Shown here: positions 1 to 11,664 of the stretch, piece by piece
Layout of the letters: every line of letters starts with the position of its first letter
Numbering within the stretch: position 1 is the first letter of the stretch
DNA from: Pyropia haitanensis
Taxonomy: Eukaryota; Rhodophyta; Bangiophyceae; Bangiales; Bangiaceae
Length of the DNA stretch: 64,000 nt
Reading direction: 5' to 3'
Assembly (NCBI GenBank): GCA_008729055.1
Contig: SDUX01000010.1
Span: 3,301,090 to 3,365,089, forward strand
Translations under genes and position numbers: made by a program
The notes under the pieces: generated by a model
What the model was told of the DNA's origin: nothing
The model's database searches: none
Seen by the model: only the letters and a program-made list of their open reading frames with translations

Positions 1-112
1 ACGCCCGTCGACGCGGTCGCCGCGCTCGTCGCGGTGCTGTCGCTGCCGCCGGTCGGCGCGCCGTCGCTCGGGCTCGCCGCCGCCGCGGGGCCGGCGGTGT
101 GGGCGGCCGCCG

Positions 113-143
<31 letters not shown>

Positions 144-732
144 GAACCGCGGCGTGGCGGCGGCCGCGGCGGCGGCGGCCGCCGTGCCGCCGGTCGTGCC
201 CGTCGGCCGCGACTGGTCCGCCGCCGACGCGCATGCGGACGAGCCGCTCGGCGGGCGCGTCGTGGCCATCCCGCCCGCGGGGGGGATGCCGGCGATGGCG
301 GCGTGTGGGCCGGGCTGCGGGGGGGTGGCGGCCGGCCAGACGGTGCTGGTGCTGGGCGCCGCCGCCGGCGGTGGTGGTGGTGATGGCGACCAGGTGGCCG
401 CCGCGGCGGCGGCGGGCGGGGTGGTGCCGGTGGCGGACCTCGAGGCCCTCGCCGCGGCGATGGCCGCCGCCGGCCCGCCGCCGCCGCCGTCGCCGCCGCC
501 GCCGCCGCCGCCGCCCGTGGCGCGTCGCTCCCCCCCCCGCCGGCGGCCGACGAAGACGACGCCGATGGCGGCGACGGCTTGGCACCCCCCGCCCCGACGT
601 GGACGGTGCTCGTGGCGGACGCGCACGCCGCGGCGGCCGCCCACTGGGACGGCGACGTCGCGGGGCTCCTCCGCTGGTTTGCCCGCGAGGCGCCGGGGGG
701 GCAGCTCGCGCTCGACGCGCTCATCGTCGCGC

Positions 733-779
<47 letters not shown>

Positions 780-1175
780 GCCGCCGCTGCCGGGACGACC
801 GCCGCCGCCACGGGCGCGGCCGCGGCGGGCGCACCCACCAAAGCGGGTCCGCCCTCGGCGGCGGCTGCCGCGGCGGCGGCCGCCGCGGCGGCGGCGGCCC
901 CGCCCGACCGCACCCTCCGCGCGCTCCTCGCCGCCGCCGACGCGGCCGGCTGCCGCGTCGACGGCGTGTCGGTGCGGCCGGCCGAGGGCGTCGACGCGGT
1001 CGCCGCGGCGGCGGCTGCCGGCGGCGGCAACGGCGGCGACGGCGGCGGCCGCGGCGGCCGCGCCGCGACGGTCGCGGCGGCCGCGCGCGTCGCGGCGACG
1101 CGGTGGGGCGGGTGGGCGTCGGTGCGGGTGCGGGTGTGCCTGGGGGGGGACCCCCTGCTCATTGGGGGCGGGTGA
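1..1175 (+). CDS. 3' part of an unrecognised Ala/Gly-rich protein
   Basis: The frame is open from base 1, so the 5' end lies outside the window. One frame reads through an Ala-rich segment with ordered-looking pieces (PPVVPVGRDWSAADAHADEP, GGRVVAIPPAGGMPAMAACG). At the C-run near 530-538 the coding signal moves to another frame, which begins with an acidic patch (ADEDDADGGDG) and continues TWTVLVADAHAAAAAHWDG, RTLRALLAAADAAGCRVDG and a final VRVRVCLGGDPLLIGGG before a TGA at 1173-1175. A one-base error in the C-run would join the halves; an intron is less likely because no splice sites are obvious. No family recognised. The non-repetitive pieces and consistent GC-rich third positions argue for coding, but exact boundaries are uncertain. 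Confidence 0.45.
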
Positions 1176-3298
1176 CCGGCGCACCACGGGCGGGGCGGTC
1201 GCCGCCGCTTGGCGGTGTTGCTGCCGTCCAAGGCGCTGACCACGCCACGCAAGCGCCACCACGACGCGGGCCTGGCGTGACAGCCCTCCCCCTCTTTTGT
1301 TTTTTTGACGTGGCGCGGGGCCGCCTCGCCGCCGCCGTTGCCACCCACACGGCCTGTACGAAACAAAAAACACGCCAACGAGCACGTCGCACCCAGAGGT
1401 CGCACCAGAGGGTGGCCTCGCCGCGACGCGCAGTCCCCGCCGCGCTCGTGCCGCCGTCGGCGACGACCAAACCCGTGGTCCGGCGTCGGGGGGGGAGGGC
1501 GGCCGCCTTCCCCCCCCGCGCCCGCACGCGGGTTCGCCGCGCGGCCCGCCGCGCGCCGCCGCCGCCGGTGCGCCGCCCGCGGGCGGGCGGTGATCCGCGC
1601 ATCGGCGGCCGCCGCGGCCCGCGCCGGCGGCCGCCACGCCAACGGCGCGGACGGCGGTGGCGGCGGCGGCCGCGGCGGCTGGCCGCGCGCCGCCCCGGCC
1701 GCCCGCACCGGCAGCGGCCGCCGCGGCGCGGCCGGCCGCCGACCACGCAACGCCACGCGCGCGTGGCCCGTTGCCCAGTGCCGACCGCCACCGGCGGGCC
1801 AGAGCGGGCGCCCCCGCGATAACGTGACGTCCCGTACGTCCGGAATGTCTGCGTGACGGAGCCCCGCGTCGACGCCGACGGGGAAGCAGGCGGGGCAGCG
1901 CGCGCAGCGGCGGCGCGACCCGGCCGAGCGGCACGCGCCTGGCCGCGCAGGGGGGGGGGGGGCGGGAAGGCGGAGGGTGAAAACCGCGGCGGCGGCGGCG
2001 GCGGCCCGCCTCCCACCCAGGCCGGCGTCGGTACGGCGTGCCCGTCGCCGCCGCCGGCAGCGGCGGCAGCGTCCGCGCGCGTCGACGCCCGGCCGCGGCG
2101 ACGGTGCGGTCACCCCAACGACACAGTGGGTGTAGGGCGGGGCGGGGCCCGCAACGCCATGGCCGCGGCGGGAGCGCGCGCCGCGAGCGCGGCCGCGGCC
2201 GCGAGCGCGGGACGCGTCGACGGCCGGACGCGGAGACGGGGGGCGGCACCGGCCGCCGCGACTAGGCGGGACTGAAGCAGTATCCACTCGGCCTGAGGGG
2301 ACCACCCCCCCCCTGGATTGCCTGGAATCGGCCCCCCCCCTGGTCCCCTGGGATCTGGCCTCTAAGCGTCAGGGGACCAGCTGATTCAAGTCTATATTAG
2401 CAAAGGATTTGTCCGTACATCGGAACATGACCCCTCCAGTCCCGCTGTGGAGCCCGGGGTGTGGCGGGTGTCCAACAAGTGCGACGAGCCGACTTCACGG
2501 TGCCTCGAGGCTCCCGCGTAGGCTGGTCTGCTGGCATTGTCTGCACCAAGGCAATCGCTGGTTCTGGCCATGGGGGGGGGGGGGGGCGTGCACAGCTCCG
2601 CTCTCGGCCCTCTCTCCCCCCCCCCCCATCGTCTTTGCGCTCGCCGCGCCCTCGCAGCGCTGAGGAGCCCGGCACGCCTCCCCCCCCCCCTGGCGACGCC
2701 CTTCCCCGGCCGCGTCTCGCAACCCCCCCCCCCTTCCCCCCCCCCGCCCCCCCCCCCCGGCGCGCCGGCGGGTGGGCGACGAGCGGCGGGAGCTCCGCGG
2801 CGGCTGCCTCGGCCGCCGTCGCCGCCGGCGACGCGGCCGCCAGCCGCTCCAGCGCCCCCACCACCGCGGCCGTTGCGGCGACCTCCTCCTCCCGACCGGA
2901 GTGGGGTGTTGCGGTGGGTGGTACGGGGGGGGGGGTGGCGGCCGTGGTGGGGGTGAGGTGGGTGGTGGCCGTGGCAGACGCGCCGTGACGGTACGGTGGG
3001 GGGGGCGGGGGGGGATGAGGGGTGGGGGCGCGGGAGAGGAGGGAAGGATGGAAGATGACGAGGGGGGAGAGGGGGGGGCGACGCGGCCGGTGGGGGGGGG
3101 CTGACGCGGGGGGTGGGAGGGGGACGACGCGGGGGGGCGGGGGATTCACGCGAAGGGTGAGGAGGGGTCCCCGTCTGGGCCGTTTTCCCCCGCCGTCTGC
3201 GCAACGGTCGCATGTACGTTCGCCGCCGGCGACGGCGGCAGCGGGCCTCGGTGGCGGCGCGGCGGGTGCCGCCGGGGGAGTCGGCGGGGGAGGCGGCA
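1176..3298. other. No convincing gene; low-complexity intergenic DNA
   Basis: All six frames carry long open stretches, but they are Arg/Pro/Gly strings of the kind produced by CGG/GGC-rich DNA in any frame, and I see no domain. The base run near 1291-1310 (tttgtttttttga) and adenine-rich patch near 1363-1375 could belong to the 3' end of the preceding gene. From about 2570 onward the stretch is filled with G and C homopolymers. Confidence 0.55.
2296..2379. repeat. Short inverted and direct repeats (aggggacca)
   Basis: The 9-mer aggggacca occurs at 2296-2304, its exact reverse complement tggtcccct at 2341-2349, and the forward copy again at 2371-2379. The first two could form a short hairpin enclosing two C-runs. 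No function can be assigned. Confidence 0.5.
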
Positions 3299-3419
3299 AT
3301 GGCGGCGACAGAGGCAGAGGTGCGGACTTTTGGGGTGCGGCCGGGGGGGGGAGGCGCGGGAAGGGGGGTGTGGGGGGGGGGTCGCCGCGGTGGGCAACGG
3401 GGAGCTCGCGGCGGCCGCG

Positions 3420-3457
<38 letters not shown>

Positions 3458-4348
3458 GCCGGCCGCGGCGGCGGCGGTGGGCCCCCCGCCCCCCCCCGCG
3501 CGTGCGGCGGCCGCCGTGCACGGGCTGACGCCCACGGCGGCGGCGGCGCGGGAGGAGGAGCTCCGCGCGGTCGTGGACAAGACCGTCGTCCGCCTGCGAG
3601 CGGCGGCGCGGGCGGTCGGCACGCCCTCCGCGCTCGCCGGCCTCGGCGCCGTCCTCCGCGTGCGCCACGAGCGCGCGTGGGAGGACGCGGGCATCCGCAA
3701 CTAGCCGCCGCCGCCGCCGTCGCCGCCACCGCCGCCGCTGCCGACCGCCCGCGCTCCCCGCCGTCGGCGGCGGCCCAGACGCCAGCGGCCGCCGCCGTTG
3801 CCGCCGTCACCGCCGCGCTGGCAGCCGCGTCGGTGAATTCACCGGCAGGGGCGGCGGCGGCGGCGGCCGCCGCGTCCACCGGCGCCGCCGGCGGGGCTGC
3901 CCAAGGCAGCGGTGACCCCCCCTGCCAACCGGCGGGGTCCCCCCCCCCCACAGGCACCCCCCCCCCGCCACCCACAACGGACAACATCCTCGACCGGCAG
4001 GCGGTCGAAGACGCGGCGGCGCGGTCGGCGCTCGCGGCGGTGTACACCAACCTGGGCAACCTCCGGCGGCAGCAGCCCGGCCGCACCGCCGCGGCGCCGC
4101 GGCGGCGGCGAGGGGGGGGGGGCGGGGGGGGCGCCGCGCCGCCCGCCTCGCGGCGCGCCTCCACTGGCCGAGCAGTGGTGGCCGACCGGCGGCCGCCGCG
4201 GCTGGTGGGAAGGGGGGGGGGTGGGGCGCCGCCGGTGGATGTGCCGGCGTCGGCGTTTGAGCGCGTGCTCGCCGCGCAGGGGGAGGTCGGGCCGTTTTCG
4301 GCGGCCAAGGCGGCCAAGGCGGGCGCGTGTGGGGGGGGGGGGAAGTGA
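3299..4348 (+). CDS. Hypothetical protein with coiled-coil-like segments, frame disrupted
   Basis: Two stretches look coded. The first (about 3405-3701) includes AAAAREEELRAVVDKTVVRL and RVRHERAWEDAGIRN, a charged helix-rich sequence, and then meets TAG at 3702. The second (about 3705-4348, different frame) includes TTDNILDRQAVEDAAARSAL, AVYTNLGNLRRQQPG and a tail with ASAFERVLAAQGEVG and FSAAKAAKAGACG before TGA. An ATG at 3299 starts MAATEAE in the frame of the second stretch; a gtgcgg at 3320 could be a donor whose 85-base intron ends at gag 3404, but that is speculative. Inserting one base near 3700 would join the two stretches. No family recognised. It could equally be two short genes or an exon pair mis-joined by homopolymer errors. 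Confidence 0.4.
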
Positions 4349-4976
4349 CGGCCAGGGGGGGGTGGCGGTGAGGGGGGTGAAAGCGCCGCCGCGACCGCCG
4401 CGCTGCCACCACCATGGACAGCGTCCCGGCCGCATCTGGGCTAGGCGGGGACGTCAGTGGGTGGCGGTGGGCCCCGTGGCTGGTCGTGCCGCCGCGTCCG
4501 CCTCGGTCGGACGTGGCCGTACGCCACGGCGCCGCCCCCAGCAGTGTACCCCGCCGCCGGTTCAACACCGCGGTGCTCACGTGGGGTGCCCCCCCCGCCG
4601 TTGTCTGCGGCTGCCAGTTCCACCTCTCCGACGAGCCGCAATGCGGGTAATTGTCGGATGTTCATTATCTCCGGAGATGAGAGTCTTGGCGAGAGCGAGG
4701 AATTTCACCGAGGGGTCGGTCCCCTGCCGGCGGTAAGTTGGTGTCAGCAGACCGACTCTCTTACACGACGAACACGACATCGACGGGGTCAGTCCTCTTC
4801 TGCAGCTGCGTCCCTTTTCCGCGACGCTGGCCGACGTGCGTCTGTAACCCCGGCCGTGTCTTTTGTTGCCGCATCGACGAACGCGGTCGCTCTTGGGTGT
4901 GGCAGGCACCTAAGCCGCTGTACCTCTTCCATTCTTTGGGTGGCCTTTTGGTGCGCATCCACCCTGTTTGGCCACC
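4349..4976. other. Intergenic; upstream region of the TRAP-alpha gene
   Basis: No ORF here resembles a protein. Base composition becomes more balanced from about 4640 (attgtcggatgttcattat), as in other promoter-side intervals of this window. The 5' leader immediately before the 4977 start is pyrimidine-rich (tacctcttccattcttt). No TATA box could be assigned with confidence. Confidence 0.5.
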
Positions 4977-6284
4977 ATGGGTCGCTCGCTGCCCCGTCTG
5001 GTCGCATGGCTCCTTGCCGTGGCCGCCGTCCTGGTTGTGGTGTCGGCGTTTGTGTCACGTACGTATTGCTTTCCTTTTCTCCTCGCTTTTGCTGTGCCGG
5101 ACTTGGCGCGTCCGGCAGAAGAGATGATTCTGAGCTTTTCCGCTGGCTGTCTCCGAAAGGTGCCGCGTCGGCGGCGACACGCCATGTGCTGGAAGGGGGA
5201 TGGTGCCCCGGTTCGGGACGCGTCGCTGGTTGTTCAAGAATGGCCTCAGCGGGAGTCTAACGCCGCCTGTTTGTGTCTGTGCGGTTACCCCCTTGCTTGC
5301 CTGGCTCAGGGGTTGCTGCTGAGAAGAGCCTTGAGGAGGAGATTGCCGCGGAAATTGAGGCGGAAGCTGAGGAGGACGATGTGGGCCTGACCGCTGTGGA
5401 TGAGGAGGAGGATCATGGCCATCTTCTGACGGCCATGCCCTCCCCTGCGGCGCTTGTAGATGTTGCCTACGTCATGCCCGGTCGCAAGGACGACGATGGT
5501 ACGTTTCCCCCTGGGTCTGCAGTTGCAGCTTCTGTTTCTTGTGTGGCCTCTTTTTATGACAAGCAGACGAGCGCTGTTGGATGATGCGACGTGGTACTTC
5601 TCTTCGTGGACGCGGACTGACTGGTCGCGTTTTGTGGTCCCTGTCTCCACTGTTCATGCCGCCTCTTTCTGTTCTCTCCTCCCTCTGCGGGCATGTTGAT
5701 GACTACGAATAGTCGTGCCCTTGGGGAAGACCATTCAGACTTACGTTGGCCTGTCCAACCGGGACGTGCGCGCGTATCGGGTGACGGGGGTTGCCGGCTC
5801 CCTCAACCGCGTGGAGGCCTTCCGCACGTACGTGCAGAACCTGACGGTGACGTCTTTCAACCGCACCGTCGAGCCCGGCTCGGAGGCATCATTCAGCTAC
5901 TCCTTCTCCCTCAACGATCGGCTGGATGTGCGTCCGTACCGCTTGGCGCTCACCGTCTTCTACCAGCGGGCGTCGGTGGCGACGGGCAGCGCGTCCGCGT
6001 CGGCGCGGCATTCGGCGACCTTTTACAACGCCACCATCTCGGCGGTGGACAACTCGTCTGTGGTGGACAGCCGCACGTTTGCCATTGGCGCGGTGGTCGT
6101 GCTGGGCGGCATTGCCGCGGCGGTGGCCGCCATCCGTGGCAGCGATTCGGACGGTGACGCGCCGGCGGGCACCTCCAAGACGCCTGTTGAAATGGGTACC
6201 GCCAGTGGGGATACTGGCGACGATGAGGATGACTGGCTGAGTGAGCACCGGGTGATGCGGGGAGCGCAAAAGGTCGCCAAGTAG
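4977..6284 (+). CDS. SSR1: Translocon-associated protein subunit alpha (TRAP-alpha)
   Basis: Single-pass ER membrane protein associated with the Sec61 translocon, helping nascent secretory proteins enter the ER. Model: exons 4977-5058, 5310-5498 and 5713-6284, giving 280 residues. The ATG lies in a perfect Kozak context (gccaccATGG). Both donors read gtacgt and the phases agree (1 and 1). Residues 1-27 form a signal peptide (MGRSLPRLVAWLLAVAAV). Exon 2 codes a Glu/Asp-rich lumenal segment (EKSLEEEIAAEIEAEAEEDD), typical of the family. Exon 3 has the TRAP core (TIQTYVGLSNRDVRAYRVTG, NRVEAFRTYVQNLTV) with four N-glycosylation sequons (NLT, NRT, NAT, NSS). A transmembrane helix at about 212-231 (TFAIGAVVVLGGIAAAVAAI) precedes a short acidic cytosolic tail. 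Length and order match the family. The gene is convergent with the one ending at 6748. Confidence 0.92.
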
Positions 6285-6747
6285 GCTTGACGTGTGTACT
6301 CCTTCCACATGCACACCCCGACCCAAGCTGTTCGCTTGCTCCCACCGTGTGCACTCTTCGGCGCAGGCCGTTTGCTTGCTCTGATTATGTGACCAACACT
6401 CCAGCATCCATGGCATCTGCACTGAGCAGTTTGTCCGGTGTCGGGAAGCATGCAGACAGGTGCACGTCCTGGCTGCTGTTTGCATATCCCTCTCCTTTCA
6501 ATTGTGGTTGGGCAGTTGTCAACCAGAGCGTGCCTTGTGCCTGCTGGCTATGTATCCTGCACATCACTGCTCCTCTGTGGCGAGGCTTGGCAGCTCCTGT
6601 TGACGCCCTGCTTCCTCCACCTTGCGTCCGTCCCCTCTCCCCCCCCCCAAAAAACAGAGAAACCGGCGATGCCTTTTCCCCCGAGTCCTCAATAGGAACA
6701 TCCGTCCCCCCCCAGAACATTCGTCCCTCCCACACCTTCATTCAAGA
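6285..6747. other. Convergent 3' intergenic region
   Basis: Lies between the 3' ends of TRAP-alpha (+) and the zinc-finger gene (-). Composition is close to balanced with several pyrimidine tracts (ctctccccccccc near 6637) and no coding signal. It probably holds both 3' untranslated regions. Confidence 0.55.
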
Positions 6748-8880
6748 TTACCGAGCCGCACCCCCACCCATGGCACCTGATGCAGGCGTCACCGGGGATG
6801 GAAAGGGGGCGGTGCGTGCATCGCCCGCGGCTGCCTCTCCGGCCTCTGCGCTCCGAAATTGCAGAGGTTGCACCAAAGGTTGCGCCGCCGTGTCCTGGCG
6901 TGAGGTAGGTACAGCTGGTACCTGCGGCGGCGGCTCCAACGGCTGCTGCGGTTCGGCTTCTCGCTGCGAGGTCGCCCCTGCTGACGCACCCCGTAACGCC
7001 CGCAACGGCGGCAAGCGCACCACTGCCGGGGACTGCTCGGGTAGCAGCGTGCCTTCCCGCGGCAGTGGCCCCGCGGGTACCGCTTCCGCCGCTGTCGTCC
7101 GCGACAGGCGGGTCCCCATCAGGGGTGGCAGCCGCATGAGGGGTGGCAGATGCACAGGAGCAGCAGACGCTGGCGGAAGTCGTGACGTAGCCGTCTCGTC
7201 GTCCCTACGTACAGGTGGCGGTGAGGAATCGCCCGCCCAGGGCGCCTCGGTCGACGGAACGCTCGGCGGGGGGCGACTCGAAACCCTCCCGCCCTCCCAG
7301 CCAGAGGAGAGCGGCGCGGTCTGAGACGAAGGTCGTCCAGTCTTGTGCTTGGGCCCGAGGTCACTGCTCTGCCGGTGAACGGGCGACAGGGGAGGCGTAT
7401 TGCGACGAGACCGTGGCGCGCCGCCTCCACCACCTCCACCACCTCCGCCACTGCCACCACCGCCACCGCTACCGCTACCGCCGGCGCCACGTCCCGTGCT
7501 CACACCCGAAACGTGCTCATCCACCTCTGGCGGTTGCGGGCCAAAAGTGCGGACGAACAGAAGCTGTTGCAACAGGCGGCCGCGCTGCTCCAACGAAAGA
7601 AGCGCCCTGTTTTCTTGTTGGGGGGGCGCCCTCGTTGCCGCCGCCGCCACCACCGCCGCTGACGGCGGTGCAGCGCCGAGCGTCGGCACCACTGCCGACG
7701 CCGAGGACTGAAGGTACGACGGGGACTCCTTGTACAGGTCTGTGGACGAACGCAGCGGTGGCGGCCGCAGCGGCGTGGCAGCCGCCGCGGCCGACAACTC
7801 CTCTGGAATGGGCGAGGGGACGTCGGAGAAGTACGAGAGCGGCCGCACCTTGGCCATGGGGAGGTACGGCGCTACAGCCGCCTCGGTGCTCTCCGTGCGT
7901 GCTCGCTTCAGGTGGTCATCGGATATTGTCTGTGTCGACGCAACCGACGGGAGTCTGGTGTAGTAGGGAGCGGCGTGCGGGGGCTGCTGCGCATCTGTCG
8001 ACACAGGTCGAAACGGCTCTGCAGGAGGCAGCGACTGCTGTTGCAGCGGTGGAGGCGGCAGCGGCGGCAGAGGCGGCGGCGGCGGCGGTGGCGGTGGCCG
8101 CGGCAGCGGCGGCGGCGTCGGCTGGTCCTGTCGTCTATAAGAGGGGGGGATGGAAGTCGTCAGGGGTGGCAGCGCGGGCGGCCGCCGTGCAAACAGCGGC
8201 GGCAGGGCCTCCTGCGCAGCGGGCTGAACTTCCTGCCGCATGGGGGGTGGCGGCGCAAGCGGCTGCGCAGCCGGAAAAGAAGTCGCGGCGCTGCCATGCC
8301 AGGTACGAGATGCCTCTCGCCGGTAAAGGCCCACCCCTCCGCCCGCGCGGGGCGGCAACGGCAACGGCGGCAGCGACTGCGGTGGCAGCGGCTGTGCCTG
8401 CGGCTGCCACTCCGCAACCGACGGCCGCTGGCCCACAGCTCCACGGTGCCGAGGCTCCTCTGCAATCGCGGGGAGGTAACGCTCCCGGCCTCTACCACGG
8501 GTGAGGCTCGGCCTGTACGCTTCTATGCTCTCAGCAAAGAACTCAGCATCGCACTGCTGCATGTGGTACCTACGTCAACAGAGGCGAGGAACGACGCCAC
8601 GAAACAGCGTGAAGCAACAGGGAGAGCGAATGCCACCAGCGAGCAACGGGAAAAGCAAGAGGAACATGTGTCAGCTCCCACACAGAAGTCTCGCAAGAGA
8701 CGCATCGGGACGGGTACATGCCAGTCACGTCGAAAGCCAAACTGTACGCAGGCAGAGAGAACATTGGCCCACCCCCAGTCCACCCACCAGCTGCGTACAT
8801 AAAGTTGCGGCCATTGGTGCTGACGCGACGGCCGCACCGAGGGCAGGCGCGCCATCCCGCGTGCTTTTTCCGCTCCGCCT
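6748..8880 (-). CDS. C2HC zinc-finger protein with long Pro-rich disordered tail
   Basis: Function unknown. The large exon (8569-6748) codes about 600 residues of low-complexity Pro/Ala/Gly/Ser sequence with a few ordered pieces (LSLEQRGRLLQQLLFVRTFG, EFFAESIEAYRPSLTRG). An upstream exon ending at 8799 with donor gtacgc joins to the acceptor gtag at 8573-8570 with matching phase (2). The joined product reads GWRACPRCGRRV then STNGRNFMYHMQQCDAEFF, a C-x2-C-x11-H-x3-C zinc finger split by the 229-bp intron. A possible acceptor (gctgacag, 8888-8881) would begin that exon at 8880 in phase 1, so at least one further 5' exon with the start codon must lie upstream; I could not find it. The Pro-rich tail suggests a regulatory or RNA/DNA-binding protein, which is inference only. 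If the exon join is wrong, the start would be the ATG at 8562. Confidence 0.6.
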
Positions 8881-11604
8881 CTGTCAGCCGCGGTGAGAAC
8901 CAAGAGGGTGACGAGCGCAGCGGAGAGGTCGCCACGACCGACAAGCAGCCCGGGTAGGCGCGGGTACGTGACGAGAGCCGAGGACCCAAGAGGTGAACAG
9001 AAGGAGAACGATGGGAGGGAAGAACAAATGGGAGGAAGGACCGACGTGAGGAGGAATGGGCGACGATGGAAGGGGAGGAGGGAGGGCGACAGGTCGACGA
9101 TGGCCACGGTGAGCGCGGCGGCGACGAGACAGGAAGTCGACCATCAAAAGTGCGTGGATCACAATTTGGTGGAGTCAGTCTGGAGCTCCTTGAGCGATTG
9201 TCAGCACCAGAGAAAAAAGCGCTGCAACTCGAAGGCGGGCTGCCTCTCCCTACCAAGGCGTCTAGCCCCACACGACACGAACGCCTCGACGGGAGGAACA
9301 AGCACATAGCCGTTCCCAGCTCGCCCGACCAGCCGGCCCTCGGATGCAGTCGCCGATGACAGGAGCAGAGGCGCAGCGACGGCCCGCCGGCTGGGCAGCA
9401 CCCCCCGACGACAACCGCCCACAGCGACAACCCGCAGTCACCACGCGCAAGCGACGGCCGCTCCCCGCCTTATACCCCCCACGTCCGCCCACCACCACCC
9501 CCCACGCGACCCGCGCCGGCTCCCCCAGCCAGGTCACCGCCGCGACATACCAGATCGTTGGGTGGGCGGGTTGGACCGCCCCCCACCCCCCCCACCCCCC
9601 CCGCGACGGTCGCTGCCGTCATCGCCACGCCCGCGCCTCGGTCGCCCCTTCTCCATCCCCTGCCACCCGCCGTAGCGACGGGCAGGGGCGAGCGCGCCGC
9701 ACCCGTGGCGGCGCAGCCCCAGCACCCGATGGCGGTGACCTCCCTGGCGTGGGCGGGGTGAGCATGAGCGGCAGCGGCGACAGCAGGCGGAAGAGGGTGC
9801 TGCCCCCGGGTGGGTGCCGCGCGCTGCGTCTGGGTCGCGGAAGGGGGATGTTGCCGTCCCGTCAACGATGAGGTAGGTACTTGTCTCTGGCCTCGGGGGG
9901 GGTGGCGATCCTCTCCCTGCTGGACTGCGGCACCGCAGTCCTAGAGGAATGGCCTTGGCGTCCTCACTATTGCGGCTGCTACACCAGGTGTATCCTCTGC
10001 TGCATTGGCAAACGGCCGAGCGGAGCAACACCGCAACCGGCGCGGGCCCCTACGGCGCCGGTCCGCCAAACCGCCGCCCCGGTGGTGTCGCGCGGTCCTA
10101 CACACCACTGTGGACAGCAGCCGTCGCCCCCGCGGCCGGGTGGTGCGTACGTTGCGCAGTGTCACGGACGCGAGGCTCGGACACACACACTCGCCCGGCT
10201 GTTGCGGCCGCCACCCGAGGTCCACCCACGCCTGCCAGTCCACTCCAGCAGTGACGCGTCGGGGGAGCGGCCAGCAACAGCCGCTCCCGCCACCGCGGCC
10301 CAGGAGGAGTGCCCGCAAAGGTCGCAACACATGCACAGACTCGGCACGAGCGCGCTCACCAGACGAGGGGATGCCTGCCAGTGCCCGCCACACCCTGCCT
10401 CGCCTCCACCCTCTCACTTGGCAATTCAAACTATCAAGGATAACCCCCTGCCTGGGCTCATCTCCGGTGCCCACCGCCGCCGACGACCCCGGCCCCACAC
10501 CGTCAGCAGTGGCGCCAGGCAGAGGTCACCGCAGGGTGCGTATTGCACCGCACGGGTGGGGGTGCAGGGTCGACAAGAGCGCGTCAACGAGGCCTGCGGG
10601 CGTGTCCCTTCGGCATGTACTGTACATGCGGGCAGCAAGGAAAAGGGGGCGGTGCGACGGGGGGTGGGGAGAAAAGGGCGGGAGATGGCCACGCACCAGT
10701 TCGATGCGGCGGGCCGCGCGCTGTGTCCACCAAAGCAGTGCGCACAGTCCCAGCCGGGGGCGCGCGGCTGGCGACTGCACGAGCACACGCAGACACACAC
10801 ACACTCGCGCGGACACGGCACGCCACCCGCCGCCGCCGCCCCCGCCACCAACGAAACCGTCGTTGCCCGCACCTCCGGCGCCGCCTCTCCCGTCCAGACT
10901 ACGCCAGGGGGATGCAGCCGCGGCGATCAGACACGGCAGGCGGGCAGGGCACGCCTGGCGGTCGGCGGCGGCCGGACGGCCCGAACGCCGACGTGCCTGT
11001 TCAGTGGTGCAGAGGGCTGTGTAGGGGCCGCACCCGCGCGCGGGAAAACCGTGGCGCCTCTCCGGTGGTGTCGCACGCACAACAGCACCCATCATTGCAG
11101 CCCAAGAAGCTCAGCTGCGCGCAGGACCACGGCCGCTCAAAAACTTTGCCAACGCACGGTGGCATGTGTGGGTTGGACCACGCCGAGCAGCGCCATGCAA
11201 CACGTGAACGACAGGTGTGACGAGAGGCCGCCGTCGGTGAGGGGCGAGGGAGCATGCTGGTCTCTGGCCGCCGTCCAGGCAGAGCCGGGCGGGCCCACCG
11301 CCGGGTGGGCGCCTTGCGTTCAGGGCCGTGCGGGCAACCTCTCTGGGAAGGGGGGGGACGGGGGGGCCCCAGCAGGCGACGGGTGTGTGGGGTGTGGGGG
11401 GCTCGTGCCCGAATTTTTGAAAATCTTGCCCTCAGGACCATTGAGATCGAGGCCCACTTTCAGACACCCTCTCGCTTCTCCGCCAGTCAGCAATGCGGTG
11501 CTCCGCGGTGGACGCCGGTGCGTGGTCCTCTGTGGTGGAAAGCGGCCACCGCGGCTGGGTCGAATCAGAGACCTGCTACGCTGTGATGCATCCAGAGCGT
11601 CTCG

Positions 11605-11664
11605 GCCAAGGGAAAATCAAGGGGGTTGACCTCCGCCAAGGGGAGTGCAAGGGGGTCGACCTCC
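11605..11664. repeat. Two-copy 30-bp tandem repeat
   Basis: Copy 1 (11605-11634) and copy 2 (11635-11664) both begin gccaaggg and end gacctcc, differing at a handful of internal positions. Most conserved is the block caaggggg(t)(c/t)gacctccgc at 11618-11636 and 11648-11666. No function visible. Confidence 0.65.

Noticed and set aside
1159..2016. 285-codon - strand ORF
   Set aside because: Arg/Pro/Gly shadow of GC-rich DNA with no ordered segment or start context.
2392..4317. 641-codon - strand ORF
   Set aside because: Antisense shadow of the region carrying the + strand coding-like pieces; translation is almost entirely Pro/Ala/Arg.
9881..11629. 582-codon + strand ORF
   Set aside because: No domain, random-looking composition, and similarly long ORFs in other frames. 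Expected by chance in GC-rich DNA where stop codons are rare.
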